Assembly: GCF_008630935.1 (NCBI RefSeq)
Contig: NZ_CP043908.1
Span: forward strand, 1,364,001 to 1,428,000
Direction: 5' to 3'
Length of the DNA stretch: 64,000 nucleotides
Origin: Thermodesulfobacterium sp. TA1
GTDB lineage: Bacteria; Desulfobacterota; Thermodesulfobacteria; Thermodesulfobacteriales; Thermodesulfobacteriaceae
The translations under genes and the position numbers were made by a program. Positions 1 to 7,742 of this stretch are shown in pieces (the stretch's first letter is position 1; every line of letters starts with the position of its first letter). The notes under the pieces are model-generated. The model searched no databases, was not told the DNA's origin, and saw only the letters and a list, made by a program, of their open reading frames with translations.

Positions 1-586
1 CCAAATTTACCAGACCTCTTTTTTGTTTAAGGTCTAAACCATAAGAAGTAATGTCTTGGGCTACTAAAATAAGCTCTTTTACTCCAAGTTTAAGCAAAAA
101 ATCTGCCTCTTTTAAAAGTAAATCCAAAGGTTTGCTCTTTAAACGACCTCTTATTTTAGGTATAGTACAGTAAGAACAGTTTCTATGGCAACCTTCAGAA
201 ATTTTAAGAAAGGCATAAAAAGGACTTTCGGTTAATACTCTTTCATAGGGCTCCTCTTGGGTAAAAATTCGATAAGGTTCTATTCCATAAAACTCGTCTA
301 CTTCAGGCAGAAGGTTTTTTAATATTTCTACTCCATATCTTCCGATTAAACATCCAGACACTATCAGCTTTTGGCCTTGCCTTTTTACCTCACCTAAATC
401 AAAGATATGTTCTAAAGATTCTTCTATCGCTGGCTTAATAAAAGCACAAGTGTTAACCCAAAAAAGGTCGGCCTCTTCTGGAGAAAGGACTATTTCTGCC
501 CCCTTTTTTATCAACAGGGCCAACAACTTCTCAAAATCTGCCTTATTTTTGGCGCAACCAAGGCTTACAGGATAGAGTTTGAACAT
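1..586 (-). CDS. rimO: Ribosomal protein S12 methylthiotransferase RimO (3' part outside window)
   Basis: The reading frame starts at an ATG at 586 and runs off the left edge, so only about 195 N-terminal residues are present. It begins MFKLYPVSLGCAKN, the N-terminal MTTase (UPF0004) domain whose Cys residues bind an auxiliary 4Fe-4S cluster. Further in it has the radical-SAM triad in SEGCHRNCSYC followed by IPKIRGR, typical of RimO rather than MiaB. Known role of the family: methylthiolation of an Asp of ribosomal protein S12. It starts one base after the panD stop, so it is probably the last visible gene of an ldt-panC-panD-rimO operon. The RimO/MiaB choice rests on motif wording only. Confidence 0.85.
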   Translation of the reverse strand, partial: MFKLYPVSLGCAKNKADFEKLLALLIKKGAEIVLSPEEADLFWVNTCAFIKPAIEESLEHIFDLGEVKRQGQKLIVSGCLIGRYGVEILKNLLPEVDEFYGIEPYRIFTQEEPYERVLTESPFYAFLKISEGCHRNCSYCTIPKIRGRLKSKPLDLLLKEADFLLKLGVKELILVAQDITSYGLDLKQKRGLVNL

Positions 587-587
587 C

Positions 588-953
588 TTAAGACGAAAAG
601 ACTTTTTTTATGTCTAATATTTGATTTGTTTCGTCTACGTAGACCAAAGTAGTATAAAAATTGTTTAATTCTTCTTGTGAAACCCAAGCATAAGAAACTA
701 TAATTATCTTATCTCCTACTTCTCCTAACCTGGCAGCCGCTCCGTTTAAGACCACTTCTCCCTTGTTCCCTTCTATAAGATAGGTTTCAAACCTGATTCC
801 ATTGTTTAGGTTGTAGACCCAGACAGCTTCAAATGGTCTAAGATTAGCTTTTTTAATTAATTCCTTATCTACAGAAATAGACCCTTCGTAAAAAAGATTT
901 TTATCGGTTATGGTAGCCAAGTGTATTTTACTTTTTAAAAGTTTTATCAACAT
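588..953 (-). CDS. panD: Aspartate 1-decarboxylase
   Basis: 121 aa, normal length for the pyruvoyl-dependent aspartate alpha-decarboxylase that makes beta-alanine for pantothenate. The proenzyme self-cleavage site is visible at Gly24-Ser25 in YEGSIS, exactly where the family has it; Ser25 becomes the pyruvoyl group. The NGIRF and VVLNGAAA motifs and the GDKIIIVSYA strand also match. It follows panC by 12 bases on the same strand, so both precursors of pantothenate (beta-alanine by PanD, condensation by PanC) are made from one transcript. A weak AAGGAAG ribosome site precedes the ATG. Confidence 0.96.
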   Translation of the reverse strand: MLIKLLKSKIHLATITDKNLFYEGSISVDKELIKKANLRPFEAVWVYNLNNGIRFETYLIEGNKGEVVLNGAAARLGEVGDKIIIVSYAWVSQEELNNFYTTLVYVDETNQILDIKKVFSS

Positions 954-965
954 TTGTTGTCTTCC

Positions 966-1814
966 TTAAGGTTCTATAATTTTGTTGTCTATAAGTCTTG
1001 CCTTACCTACATAGGCTGCAATAGCACAAAGTACAGGTTTTTCTATAATCTCTACTGGCTCTAAAGTTTCTGGGTCGACAACCTCTATATACTGAACGAT
1101 TATATAAGGATACATCTTTAAAAACTCAGAAAGGCTTCTTTTTATTTTTTCGGGGTTTCTTTCTCCTTCTTTGACAAGTTTTTCAGCCAGTTGAAGAGCC
1201 CTGTTTAAACTTAAGGCAGAATCTCTTTCCTTAGGAGAAAGATATATGTTTCTTGAACTCATCGCAAGCCCATCTGGCTCTCTCACGACAGGATGTCCAA
1301 TAACTTCTATATCAAGGTTTAGGTCTTTTACCATCTGTCTAATTACTAAAAGCTGTTGATAATCCTTTTCTCCAAAAACGGCTATGTCAGGCTGAACTAT
1401 GTTAAACAGCTTTAATACTACCGTAGTTACTCCCTTGAAATGACCTGGTCTAAAAGCCCCACAAAGTTTATCGGTAAGTCTTACCACCTCTACATAAGTT
1501 TGATAATCTGGAGGATACATTTCTTCTTCTAAAGGAGCAAACACTATATCTACCCCTTCTTTTTTTAACAAACCTAAATCTCGTTCAAAATCCCTTGGAT
1601 ATTCCTTAAAGTCCTCTCTTGGACCAAACTGAAGAGGATTGACAAAAATACTTACCACTACTTTATCAGCTAATTCCTTAGCTTTTCTTACTAAAAAGAG
1701 ATGCCCTTCATGAAGATAACCCATGGTCGGCACAAAACCTATTTTATAACCTGCTTTTTTTAACTCTTTACTTTTATTCTTCATCTCAGGGATAGCCCTT
1801 ATTACCTCAGCCAT
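966..1814 (-). CDS. panC: Pantothenate synthetase
   Basis: 282 aa. Joins pantoate and beta-alanine using ATP through a pantoyl-adenylate. The nucleotidyltransferase signature [10 protein letters not shown] is at about residues 29-38 (HxGH histidines at 35 and 38). The second family motif follows as GEKDYQQL, and the KMSKS-equivalent AMSSRN comes before NIYLSPKER. The stop of the upstream L,D-transpeptidase is 3 bases away, and a GGAG ribosome site for panC lies inside that gene's end, so the genes are tightly coupled. Full length, nothing odd. Confidence 0.97.
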   Translation of the reverse strand: MAEVIRAIPEMKNKSKELKKAGYKIGFVPTMGYLHEGHLFLVRKAKELADKVVVSIFVNPLQFGPREDFKEYPRDFERDLGLLKKEGVDIVFAPLEEEMYPPDYQTYVEVVRLTDKLCGAFRPGHFKGVTTVVLKLFNIVQPDIAVFGEKDYQQLLVIRQMVKDLNLDIEVIGHPVVREPDGLAMSSRNIYLSPKERDSALSLNRALQLAEKLVKEGERNPEKIKRSLSEFLKMYPYIIVQYIEVVDPETLEPVEIIEKPVLCAIAAYVGKARLIDNKIIEP

Positions 1815-1817
1815 AGC

Positions 1818-2717
1818 TTAATACTCCAAATTTTTATAAGGGTTTAATAAATTTATTAAGTTTTCTAAAAGAAGTCTTTTTAAACTCTCTTCTTGTTTAA
1901 CAATTCCTAATGCATCGCTTATCAAAACTTGTTTAAGCTCTCCTTGCTCCCATCTTTTTACCTCTAAAAAACGAGTACCTCTGTAGGTTTCTTGAAGCCT
2001 AAAACTTAAAAACACTTGTTCGTTTAGTTTTAAATATAACTCACCTTCAAAAAAATCCAAAGGTTTTATTCTAATAGGATAAACCAGTTTTTTTAAAATT
2101 TCATAAAGAGATTTTTGAGAATTTATGATAATTACCTTTTGGCCCTCAGAAATCCTTTTTAAAAGGTCTTTTAAATCCTTATCCTCTAAAGCTATACATC
2201 CTTGGGTCCAGAAATAGTTTTTCTGCCCTTTTTCCTTTTTATAACTACCCCCTCCATGTATCCCTATTTTGCTTCCTAAAGGTGTATGCTCTACCCTCTC
2301 ATCAGCTAAAATTTTTTTTAGATAACTTTCTAACTGTTCTTTAGAAATAAAACCTTTATAATAAGCCCAAGCAAGGTCGTTTAAATTAGGATAGTTTATT
2401 TCTATAAAATAATTATAAACCTTAGAAGGTCTTATCTCAACTATCTTATAGATTCCTTCTGGGGTTAAAAAATCCCCTCTTTTCTCCTTAGGAAGTAAAC
2501 TGTGTAAACCAATCCCTATAGAATAAACCTTTTGCGTTTTATTACCTTCCAAAAGCTTTAACGTTCTTTCTGCTTTATCTATCAAAAGAGTTAGAGTATA
2601 ACTATAGCCTGTTTCCCCAAAACTCAAAAAAAGAAAAACCATACTTAGCCAAAAAAACTTTTTTAACCTTAACCTCACCATCCTTTTTAAGTATAACCCT
2701 TTTAACCTATCTTGCAC
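1818..2717 (-). CDS. L,D-transpeptidase (YkuD/ErfK family), exported
   Basis: 299 aa. An N-terminal hydrophobic segment (about residues 21-39) looks like a signal peptide or anchor. The YkuD catalytic core is clear: SKIGIHGGG with His154, then TQGCIAL with nucleophile Cys174. The family cross-links peptidoglycan stems or attaches lipoproteins in the periplasm. The region after residue about 200 is a C-terminal extension I do not recognise. The frame opens with GTG at 2717; an ATG at 2681 (MVRLRLKKFF) would still leave a complete signal peptide and may be the true start, as neither start has a strong ribosome site. First gene of the panCD operon, which is a loose functional pairing. Confidence 0.88.
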   Translation of the reverse strand: MQDRLKGLYLKRMVRLRLKKFFWLSMVFLFLSFGETGYSYTLTLLIDKAERTLKLLEGNKTQKVYSIGIGLHSLLPKEKRGDFLTPEGIYKIVEIRPSKVYNYFIEINYPNLNDLAWAYYKGFISKEQLESYLKKILADERVEHTPLGSKIGIHGGGSYKKEKGQKNYFWTQGCIALEDKDLKDLLKRISEGQKVIIINSQKSLYEILKKLVYPIRIKPLDFFEGELYLKLNEQVFLSFRLQETYRGTRFLEVKRWEQGELKQVLISDALGIVKQEESLKRLLLENLINLLNPYKNLEY

Positions 2718-2870
2718 GCTAAACCGTTAAGACCACAAAACTTTGGATGAAAAACTAAGGTTTTTACCTAATCTTGTTTTTCTGAAGCAAACCTAAAGGA
2801 TCTATGAAGAAAACAGCTCTTTTAAGCTCAAAGGAAAAATAAATAAAGGTTAAATGGAAATTTAAACGAT

Positions 2871-2898
2871 TTGACAAAAAAAATTTTATGTTTATTAT
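2871..2898 (+). promoter_or_regulatory. Sigma-70-type promoter for flgM
   Basis: TTGACA at 2871-2876, a 16-base spacer, then TATTAT at 2893-2898, about 75 bases before the flgM start. An overlapping TATAAT at 2899-2904 is too far from the -35 for standard spacing. The region 2718-2970 between the divergent transpeptidase and flgM otherwise shows only AT-rich sequence. Confidence 0.6.
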
Positions 2899-2971
2899 TA
2901 TAATAAGGCCTAAAGAATTGAGGAGATGTTCCGATATTAAATTTAAACCTAAAAAAGCGAGGTGATAATAG

Positions 2972-3289
2972 ATGAAGATCAACGATATCTTAGGAGTAAA
3001 TGTTGAAAACCTTAAAAACTTAAAAGAGGCTAAGAAAAAAGAAGAAGCGTTTGCCTCAGAAGTTAGGAGAAAAGGTGAGGGTAAACCTCAGGAGGTATCT
3101 CCTGCAGTGGTTGAACTTTCTTCTAAAAAGGTGGTTGAAAATGCAGTGAAAAAGGCTGCTTCTCTCCCTGAAATAAGAGAAGAGAAGGTTTCTCAAATTA
3201 AAGCTCAAATTGAAGCTGGCACCTATAATGTTTCTAATAGAGAGATTGCCAGGGCTATGGTAGGTAGTCTTCTTAACGAGATTGCTTAA
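2972..3289 (+). CDS. flgM: Anti-sigma-28 factor FlgM
   Basis: 105 aa. The C-terminal half matches the FlgM family: REEKVSQIKAQIEAGTYNVS followed by REIARAMVGSLL, the helices that bind FliA (sigma-28). The N-terminal half is charged and low in structure, as usual for the exported part of FlgM. A good ribosome site (GAGGTGAT) sits 6 bases before the ATG. The gene stands alone with its own promoter and no flagellar neighbours; its last 17 bases overlap the 3' end of the convergent fusion gene. It implies a motile or formerly motile cell. Confidence 0.88.
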   Translation: MKINDILGVNVENLKNLKEAKKKEEAFASEVRRKGEGKPQEVSPAVVELSSKKVVENAVKKAASLPEIREEKVSQIKAQIEAGTYNVSNREIARAMVGSLLNEIA

Positions 3290-4454
3290 TCTGGTTTATC
3301 AAATTGGTAGTGGAAACTTGGTAAGAAAACTTAATCCGTACTACTTTTCCACCATAACTTTTTACAAAGTCTGCTCCTACTATTTTATTTTCTTCCCAGT
3401 CTGCTCCTTTTACTAAAAAATCTGGTTTTAATTCTTTTATAAGCCTCTCCGGGGTTTCTTCATCAAAAACTACTATATAGTCTACACATTCAAGACCAGA
3501 GAGTACTTTAGCTCTAAAGGTTTGAGGGTTAATCGGTCTTTCTGGTCCTTTGATCTTTTTTATTGAGAGATCGCTGTTAAGCCCTACTACTAAAAAATCT
3601 CCTAAAGACCGGGCTTTCTCTAAGTAGTCTACATGACCAGCATGAAGTATGTCAAAACAGCCATTAGTAAAAACCATCTTCTGTCCTTTAGCCTTTCTTT
3701 TCACTATATGTTTTTTAAGCTCTTCTAATGTTTTGAGCTTATTTTTTCTGTCAAAAAATGGCGTTTTAAGAGGATAAGGAAGGGATATAGGTTCTAAAGG
3801 CAAAGATAACTCCCAAATCCCTGGTTTATCATCAAGAAGATTTTCTGTCTTTTCGCCTTTAGGTGAAACCATTAAAGAATATCCATAGCCGTTTACCCCT
3901 ACCAAATAGGTTTGATTTTCAATCGCCCTTGCCACACAAAGAGTTAACCAATGGGTTATTCGAGTTAAAGGCCAAAGGGCAAAAACTAAAAGAAAATCAA
4001 CCCCGCTTTTTATAAGTTCTCTTGCTATTTCAGGAGACCTAAGCTCAAAACAGACCAATAAACCTATAGAAACATCCCTTAACTCTATAACCCTTATCCC
4101 TAACCCAGGAGAAAAAGGGTCGTCTAACCCTGGGAAAAGAAGAAACTTTTGAGCTAAAGGTTCTATTTGGTCTCTGGTTAACCGATAGATAGTATTAAAA
4201 ATTTTTTCTTCTTGATACCAAGGTGCCCCTAAAAGAACTACCTTATCTTCTGAAATAACTTGGGTGACCTCAGAAAGAAGGGCTAACACACTTTCTTGGT
4301 TTAAAGCCGAAAAATCTACTTCATAACCGGTAAGGGCTAATTCAGGAAAAACCACCAGATCTCCTTTGGCTTTAGCTAAAAACTCTTTAATAGTAGCCAC
4401 GTTTTGTTTTAGGTCAGAAGAGGGCATCATCTGAACTAAAGAAAGTTTTAACAT
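3273..4454 (-). CDS. Fusion: nitrilase-superfamily amidohydrolase + heptose-1-phosphate adenylyltransferase (RfaE2/HldE C-domain)
   Basis: 393 aa from the ATG at 4454, which has AGGAG 7 bases upstream; the frame extends five codons further to an ATG at 4469. Residues 1 to about 225 are a carbon-nitrogen hydrolase with the catalytic triad Glu38 (VVFPELALTGYE), Lys103 (AQKFLLFPG) and Cys135 (LLVCFELRSPE). Residues about 258-393 are a cytidylyltransferase-fold domain with FTNGCFDILHAGH (HAGH 271-274), ending KFSYQVSTTNLI. That pattern is RfaE2/HldE C-domain, which makes ADP-D-glycero-beta-D-manno-heptose for LPS. Both active sites look intact, so it is probably bifunctional. The substrate of the amidase half cannot be read. 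The gene is in an operon after comF (1-base stop/start contact with the longer start). Confidence 0.88.
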   Translation of the reverse strand: MLKLSLVQMMPSSDLKQNVATIKEFLAKAKGDLVVFPELALTGYEVDFSALNQESVLALLSEVTQVISEDKVVLLGAPWYQEEKIFNTIYRLTRDQIEPLAQKFLLFPGLDDPFSPGLGIRVIELRDVSIGLLVCFELRSPEIARELIKSGVDFLLVFALWPLTRITHWLTLCVARAIENQTYLVGVNGYGYSLMVSPKGEKTENLLDDKPGIWELSLPLEPISLPYPLKTPFFDRKNKLKTLEELKKHIVKRKAKGQKMVFTNGCFDILHAGHVDYLEKARSLGDFLVVGLNSDLSIKKIKGPERPINPQTFRAKVLSGLECVDYIVVFDEETPERLIKELKPDFLVKGADWEENKIVGADFVKSYGGKVVRIKFSYQVSTTNLINQIKQSR

Positions 4455-4468
4455 CCTTTTTCTCCTCA

Positions 4469-5182
4469 TTATATTAGTTGATTTCTTGCCACCACCAATA
4501 CATATACTTCTTTAGCCCCTTTAAGTTTTAAAGCCTTGGCTGCTTCGTTAACCGTAGCCCCGGTGGTCATCACATCATCTACAAGAAGCACCCTCTTTTC
4601 TTTTACTGAATCTTTAGCCAAAAAAGCCCCTTTTACGTTTTCCCAACGCTCTCTACCAGAAAGTTCGGTCTGAGGTTTAGTAGGCTTAACCCTTGATAAC
4701 AGGCCTGATAAAGGTTTTTTCTTGGTAAAACCCCAAACTAAAAGCGCACTTTGATTAAACCCCCTTTCTTTTAAACGCTCGTTAGAAAGAGGCACAGGAA
4801 CGACCAAATCGGTGCCTTCAAGTAGAAACTCAAAAAAACTTCTTAACAACTTTCCTAAACCATAGGCTAACCTAAAGTCTTTAGCAAACTTTATCCTTAC
4901 CAGCCACTCTGAAACAGGTTCTTTATACTGAAAAAGGGCATAAACCCTATCAAAATAGAAATTTTTCTCTAAACAATAGGAACAATATTCTAATTTTTCT
5001 ATACCCTTTTCAAGTAAACTTTCAGAAACTAAACTTCCGCACCGTTGGCAAACAAGTCTTAAAAAAGGAAGTTTGGCTAAACATGACCGACAAACCAGTA
5101 TCGCTTGATTTTCAAGATGTTGATTGCAGATTTCACAAAACTCAGGAAAAATAAAATCAAAAACCTTATCTAAAAGCCTCAC
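4469..5182 (-). CDS. comF: ComF family phosphoribosyltransferase-like protein
   Basis: 237 aa. The N-terminus has Cys pairs (CEIC, CRSC, CQRC, CSYC within residues 15-72) forming the ComF zinc ribbon. The phosphoribosyltransferase domain has VPVPLSNERLKERGFNQ and the PRPP-binding VLLVDDVMTTGAT motif. The family is linked to DNA uptake in competent bacteria; its enzymatic substrate is unsettled. The start overlaps the upstream peptidase gene by 17 bases, so it is translated in the same operon. Confidence 0.9.
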   Translation of the reverse strand: MRLLDKVFDFIFPEFCEICNQHLENQAILVCRSCLAKLPFLRLVCQRCGSLVSESLLEKGIEKLEYCSYCLEKNFYFDRVYALFQYKEPVSEWLVRIKFAKDFRLAYGLGKLLRSFFEFLLEGTDLVVPVPLSNERLKERGFNQSALLVWGFTKKKPLSGLLSRVKPTKPQTELSGRERWENVKGAFLAKDSVKEKRVLLVDDVMTTGATVNEAAKALKLKGAKEVYVLVVARNQLI

Positions 5183-6305
5183 CCTTTGCCTTTACAATCT
5201 CAAGCACAAGTTGCGCAGCCTTTACCAGGTCTTTTACCAAAATAAATTCTTCGGTAGTATGGACTTTTTGCATCCCTGTGCCCAAAATTACAGCCTTTTT
5301 ACCTCTTTCATTAAATATGTTGGCGTCAGAACCACCTTCTTTTCTCATAAAAGAAAGGTTTAATCTAAGTCTTTTTCCTGCCTGTTTTATCGGTTCTAAA
5401 ATTGAGTCTTCTAAAGAAATAAAAAAAGCTTGATATAACTTTTCAAAACTTACGGAAAGCTTGGGGAGATCTCCTACTTTCGGTTGATAAGAACTTTCCA
5501 CCTCTAAGCAAAGGTTTTCTATCTGTTGTATCATCTTTTCTAAAGTTTTAGGGTTATGACTTCTTATCTCTCCTTCTGCCTCTGCGGTTTCTGGTACGAT
5601 GTTTACGTATTTCCCTCCTGAGACTATACCTATGTTCATCGTGCTTTCTTGGTCTATCCTTCCTGGGGTTAGCTTAGATAACACCTGAGATAGAACATAG
5701 ATAGCATTAACCCCTTTTTCTGGTTCAAGTCCTGCATGGGCAGCCTTTCCTTTAACCTTGATTTTAAACTTATAGGAAGAAGGAGCACCGATGGTAATCA
5801 CCTCTGGATTTTCACTGTCTAAAACATAACCTTCTTTAGCGTCTATCAACTCTAAATCAAGAAACTTAGCCCCTAAAAGTCCTATCTCTTCGCAGGTAGT
5901 AAAGATAAACTCTAAAGGAGGATGAGGGATAGAATTCTCTTTAAGAACCTTGGCTAACTCAACCAGCACAGCTATACCTGATTTGTCATCTGCCCCTAAA
6001 ATAGTCCTTCCGTCGGTTTTAAAAACTCCGTTTTCAAAGATAATTTTAGGGTTTTCGCAAGGACCAACCGTATCAAGATGGGCACAAAAGAAAACAGGAG
6101 AAGCAGGAATAGCTCCGGGAATTTTAACGATAAGATTACCTACCTCTGAGCCGGTATTTTCAGCAGACTTATCAAAAAAACAGCGATAACCTAAGGCTTC
6201 AAAGATGTCAGCCAAGTAATGAGCAAGCTTCCCTTCTTTTTTAGAAGGGCTTTCTATTGAAAGAAGGGTGCTAAACTCTAAAACCAGCCGGTCTACATCT
6301 ATCAT
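5166..6305 (-). CDS. M20-family metallopeptidase, PepT-like
   Basis: 379 aa, cytosolic (no signal peptide). Two-zinc ligand set is visible: His76 and Asp78 in CAHLDTVGP, Asp106-Asp107 in LGADDKSGIA, Glu139-Glu140 in TCEEIG, and a C-terminal His349 in KVHTTEEF. A dimerisation/lid domain occupies about residues 175-285. The closest family recalled is the peptidase T-like M20B group (aminotripeptidase). It could also be a carboxypeptidase-like deacylase; specificity is not readable. Start overlaps the acylphosphatase stop by one base (ATG at 6303-6305, stop at 6305-6307). Confidence 0.87.
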   Translation of the reverse strand: MIDVDRLVLEFSTLLSIESPSKKEGKLAHYLADIFEALGYRCFFDKSAENTGSEVGNLIVKIPGAIPASPVFFCAHLDTVGPCENPKIIFENGVFKTDGRTILGADDKSGIAVLVELAKVLKENSIPHPPLEFIFTTCEEIGLLGAKFLDLELIDAKEGYVLDSENPEVITIGAPSSYKFKIKVKGKAAHAGLEPEKGVNAIYVLSQVLSKLTPGRIDQESTMNIGIVSGGKYVNIVPETAEAEGEIRSHNPKTLEKMIQQIENLCLEVESSYQPKVGDLPKLSVSFEKLYQAFFISLEDSILEPIKQAGKRLRLNLSFMRKEGGSDANIFNERGKKAVILGTGMQKVHTTEEFILVKDLVKAAQLVLEIVKAKGEAFR

Positions 6306-6577
6306 TAGCGTATTATCCTAAAGTCTTTAAACTCTCCCTTATAAGGCTCCTCTATTACCTCTACATGGGCTACCTTAGCATAAGGAGAACCTTTATGACA
6401 CCAAGCTACCATCTGGTCAACCGCCTCGTCTTCCCCTTCAAATACCGCCTCAACCCTTCCGTCAGGAAGGTTCCTTACCCAACCTCTTACCCCAAGCCTT
6501 ACTGCTTCTTCTTCTGTATAAGCCCTAAAATAAACCCCTTGCACCTTACCTGAAATATAAACATGCACCCTTTTCAT
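6305..6577 (-). CDS. acyP: Acylphosphatase
   Basis: 90 aa from the ATG at 6577; the open frame reaches 6685, but AGAGGAG stands 8 bases before 6577 and the family begins here (MKRVHVYISGKVQGVYFR). The catalytic pair Arg18 (VYFRAY) and Asn36 (VRNLPDG) is present. Hydrolyses acyl phosphates such as carbamoyl- or 1,3-bisphosphoglycerate. First gene of the acyP-peptidase-comF-fusion operon; the 100 bases before it hold no gene and no clear promoter. Confidence 0.95.
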   Translation of the reverse strand: MKRVHVYISGKVQGVYFRAYTEEEAVRLGVRGWVRNLPDGRVEAVFEGEDEAVDQMVAWCHKGSPYAKVAHVEVIEEPYKGEFKDFRIIR

Positions 6578-6677
6578 AAGGGCTCCTCTTTTCCTTACCT
6601 TTATATAAAACTGAAGTATAATAAACCTTAAACAAAAGTCAAGCCTAATAAGGGCTTTTGTGGTTACTATAAAAAAT

Positions 6678-7400
6678 CTATTCACACAAATAATCTACGT
6701 TTGCTGAGACCTCTACGGTTTTTTCATCCTTCATAGGCTCAGGGGCTTCGATACTAGAAGGTTCAGCGCTTTTTAACATCGTAAATCGATAGGTGATAGG
6801 AAGATAACGCCCTACAGTAAAACTAATAGAAGTAACGCGACAAACCTTGCCTAATTTCTCAGTTAAGGCTTCCCCAAAGTCTTGAGCCTTTTCTACCAAC
6901 TCTAATTTGATTTCTTTCTGCACTTTATCTGTTAATTCTTGAGAAGCAATCCATACCGGTTCAGAAACCTCAAAAGTTAAGCTTGGATAGGTTTCTTTTA
7001 TTTTGTTTAAAGTTTCATAAAGCACGTTCTGCTCTTTATAATCTCTTAGCTCAAAATTATAGGTGATATAACCGTTAACCCCCTCACATACTTGTCCTTT
7101 TTTTGCCCACCAACAATTTTGTTCTATCCTGTAATCACCACCTTTATAATTTAATCCCAGTTTTCTGATCCTTTTATCCGCATCTCCAAGAATATTAATC
7201 GCATCGGTCTCCTTATTAGCCTTAATTTTTACATTAATCCGAAGGCTTAAAATATCAGGCTGAATCTCTCTTTTATGCTCAAGAACTATACTAACTCTGG
7301 TAACTTTTTTAGGGTCAATGTTTGTTTCGCTTAAAGCTTTCCCTACATTAATCATAGATAATAAACCAACCCAGATGCTAATAAAGACTATCTTTTTCAT
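6678..7400 (-). CDS. SIMPL-domain (DUF541) secreted protein
   Basis: 240 aa with a typical signal peptide (KKIVFISIWVGLLSMINVG, cleavage near residue 24). The mature part has the SIMPL/DUF541 pattern: VLEHKREIQPDILSL near the start, a central alternating beta/helix region with EKAQDFGEAL, and the terminal VEVSANVDYLCE. Family members are periplasmic or outer-membrane proteins of poorly defined role. Two Cys in CWWAKKGQVC plus later Cys could form disulfides. Its upstream 100 bases are almost the same as those before the 92-aa gene at 10425, including a palindrome over the promoter, so the two are probably co-regulated. Confidence 0.8.
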   Translation of the reverse strand: MKKIVFISIWVGLLSMINVGKALSETNIDPKKVTRVSIVLEHKREIQPDILSLRINVKIKANKETDAINILGDADKRIRKLGLNYKGGDYRIEQNCWWAKKGQVCEGVNGYITYNFELRDYKEQNVLYETLNKIKETYPSLTFEVSEPVWIASQELTDKVQKEIKLELVEKAQDFGEALTEKLGKVCRVTSISFTVGRYLPITYRFTMLKSAEPSSIEAPEPMKDEKTVEVSANVDYLCE

Positions 7401-7411
7401 GTTTATCCCTC

Positions 7412-7514
7412 CTGCAATTTTTATGTTAGGTTTTACTTAAATACCTTTTGTTTTATATAACAAAACAAAAGCTTATAAGTTAGAGAAGGACAAGGACTCC
7501 ATTTGTTTTAGGCC
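7412..7514 (-). repeat. Intergenic segment duplicated at 10434-10535, copy 1 (upstream of SIMPL gene)
   Basis: About 100 bases including the ribosome site (GCAGGAGG), an AT-rich leader, a palindrome and the stretch AAGCTTATAAGTTAGAGA align closely with 10434-10535, differing by a few substitutions and a short gap. Both copies are read upstream of minus-strand genes for signal-peptide proteins that are otherwise unrelated. In the second copy an IS110 element abuts the outer end. Here the outer end (7490-7515) keeps the GGACTCCATTT of the IS110-side sequence, so a decayed IS110 left end is possible. Confidence 0.7.
7445..7471. promoter_or_regulatory. 27-bp palindrome at the SIMPL-gene promoter, possible operator
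   Basis: CTTTTGTTTT, a 7-base TATA-like centre, then AAAACAAAAG: a perfect 10-base inverted repeat. The centre offers a -10-like TATAT. The same palindrome (one end base changed) occurs at 10469-10495 in the same position before another gene. Reads as a repressor or activator site, or a promoter with a hairpin; the regulator is unknown. Confidence 0.5.
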
Positions 7515-7726
7515 CTCCTCAAATATAAAAAGGAGATGGAGCAGAGTGGCCCTTTTATTTCTTTTATTTTATCTTCGATTTTTTGGATAATACCTATCTC
7601 CTTATTCTCCTCAGATGCTGCGGTGCTATTAGAGGAACCAGATGAGGAAATATCAGCATAGCTTAAGTTGTAAATTACAAATATCATAAAAATTGAAGCT
7701 AACCCGGATAATAATAGTTTTTTAAT
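7508..7726 (-). CDS. Small secreted protein, non-ATG (ATT) start
   Basis: 72 codons open from ATT at 7726 (IKKLLLSGLASIFMIFVIYN) to TAA at 7508. Residues 1-24 form a clear signal peptide ending SYA before DISSSGSSNS. The rest is Ser-rich, then charged (IIQKIEDKIKEIKG). No ATG or GTG lies before the signal peptide; ATT followed by AAA AAA stands where MKK would be, and an in-frame ATG in the middle of the signal peptide would destroy it. The last 12 codons run into the duplicated intergenic segment, so the original 3' end may be lost. Follows the 540-aa gene by 16 bases. Could be a pseudogene. Confidence 0.5.
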   Translation of the reverse strand: MKKLLLSGLASIFMIFVIYNLSYADISSSGSSNSTAASEENKEIGIIQKIEDKIKEIKGPLCSISFLYLRRA

Positions 7727-7742
7727 GGTTATATCTTCTTTA

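Noticed and set aside
2764-2982. Minus-strand open frame of 72 codons
   Set aside because: It lies over the flgM promoter and ribosome site, is rich in Ile/Leu/Phe as expected for AT-rich non-coding DNA, and has no ribosome site.
6578-6685. Longer N-terminus for acylphosphatase
   Set aside because: The AGAGGAG site and family alignment place the start at 6577.
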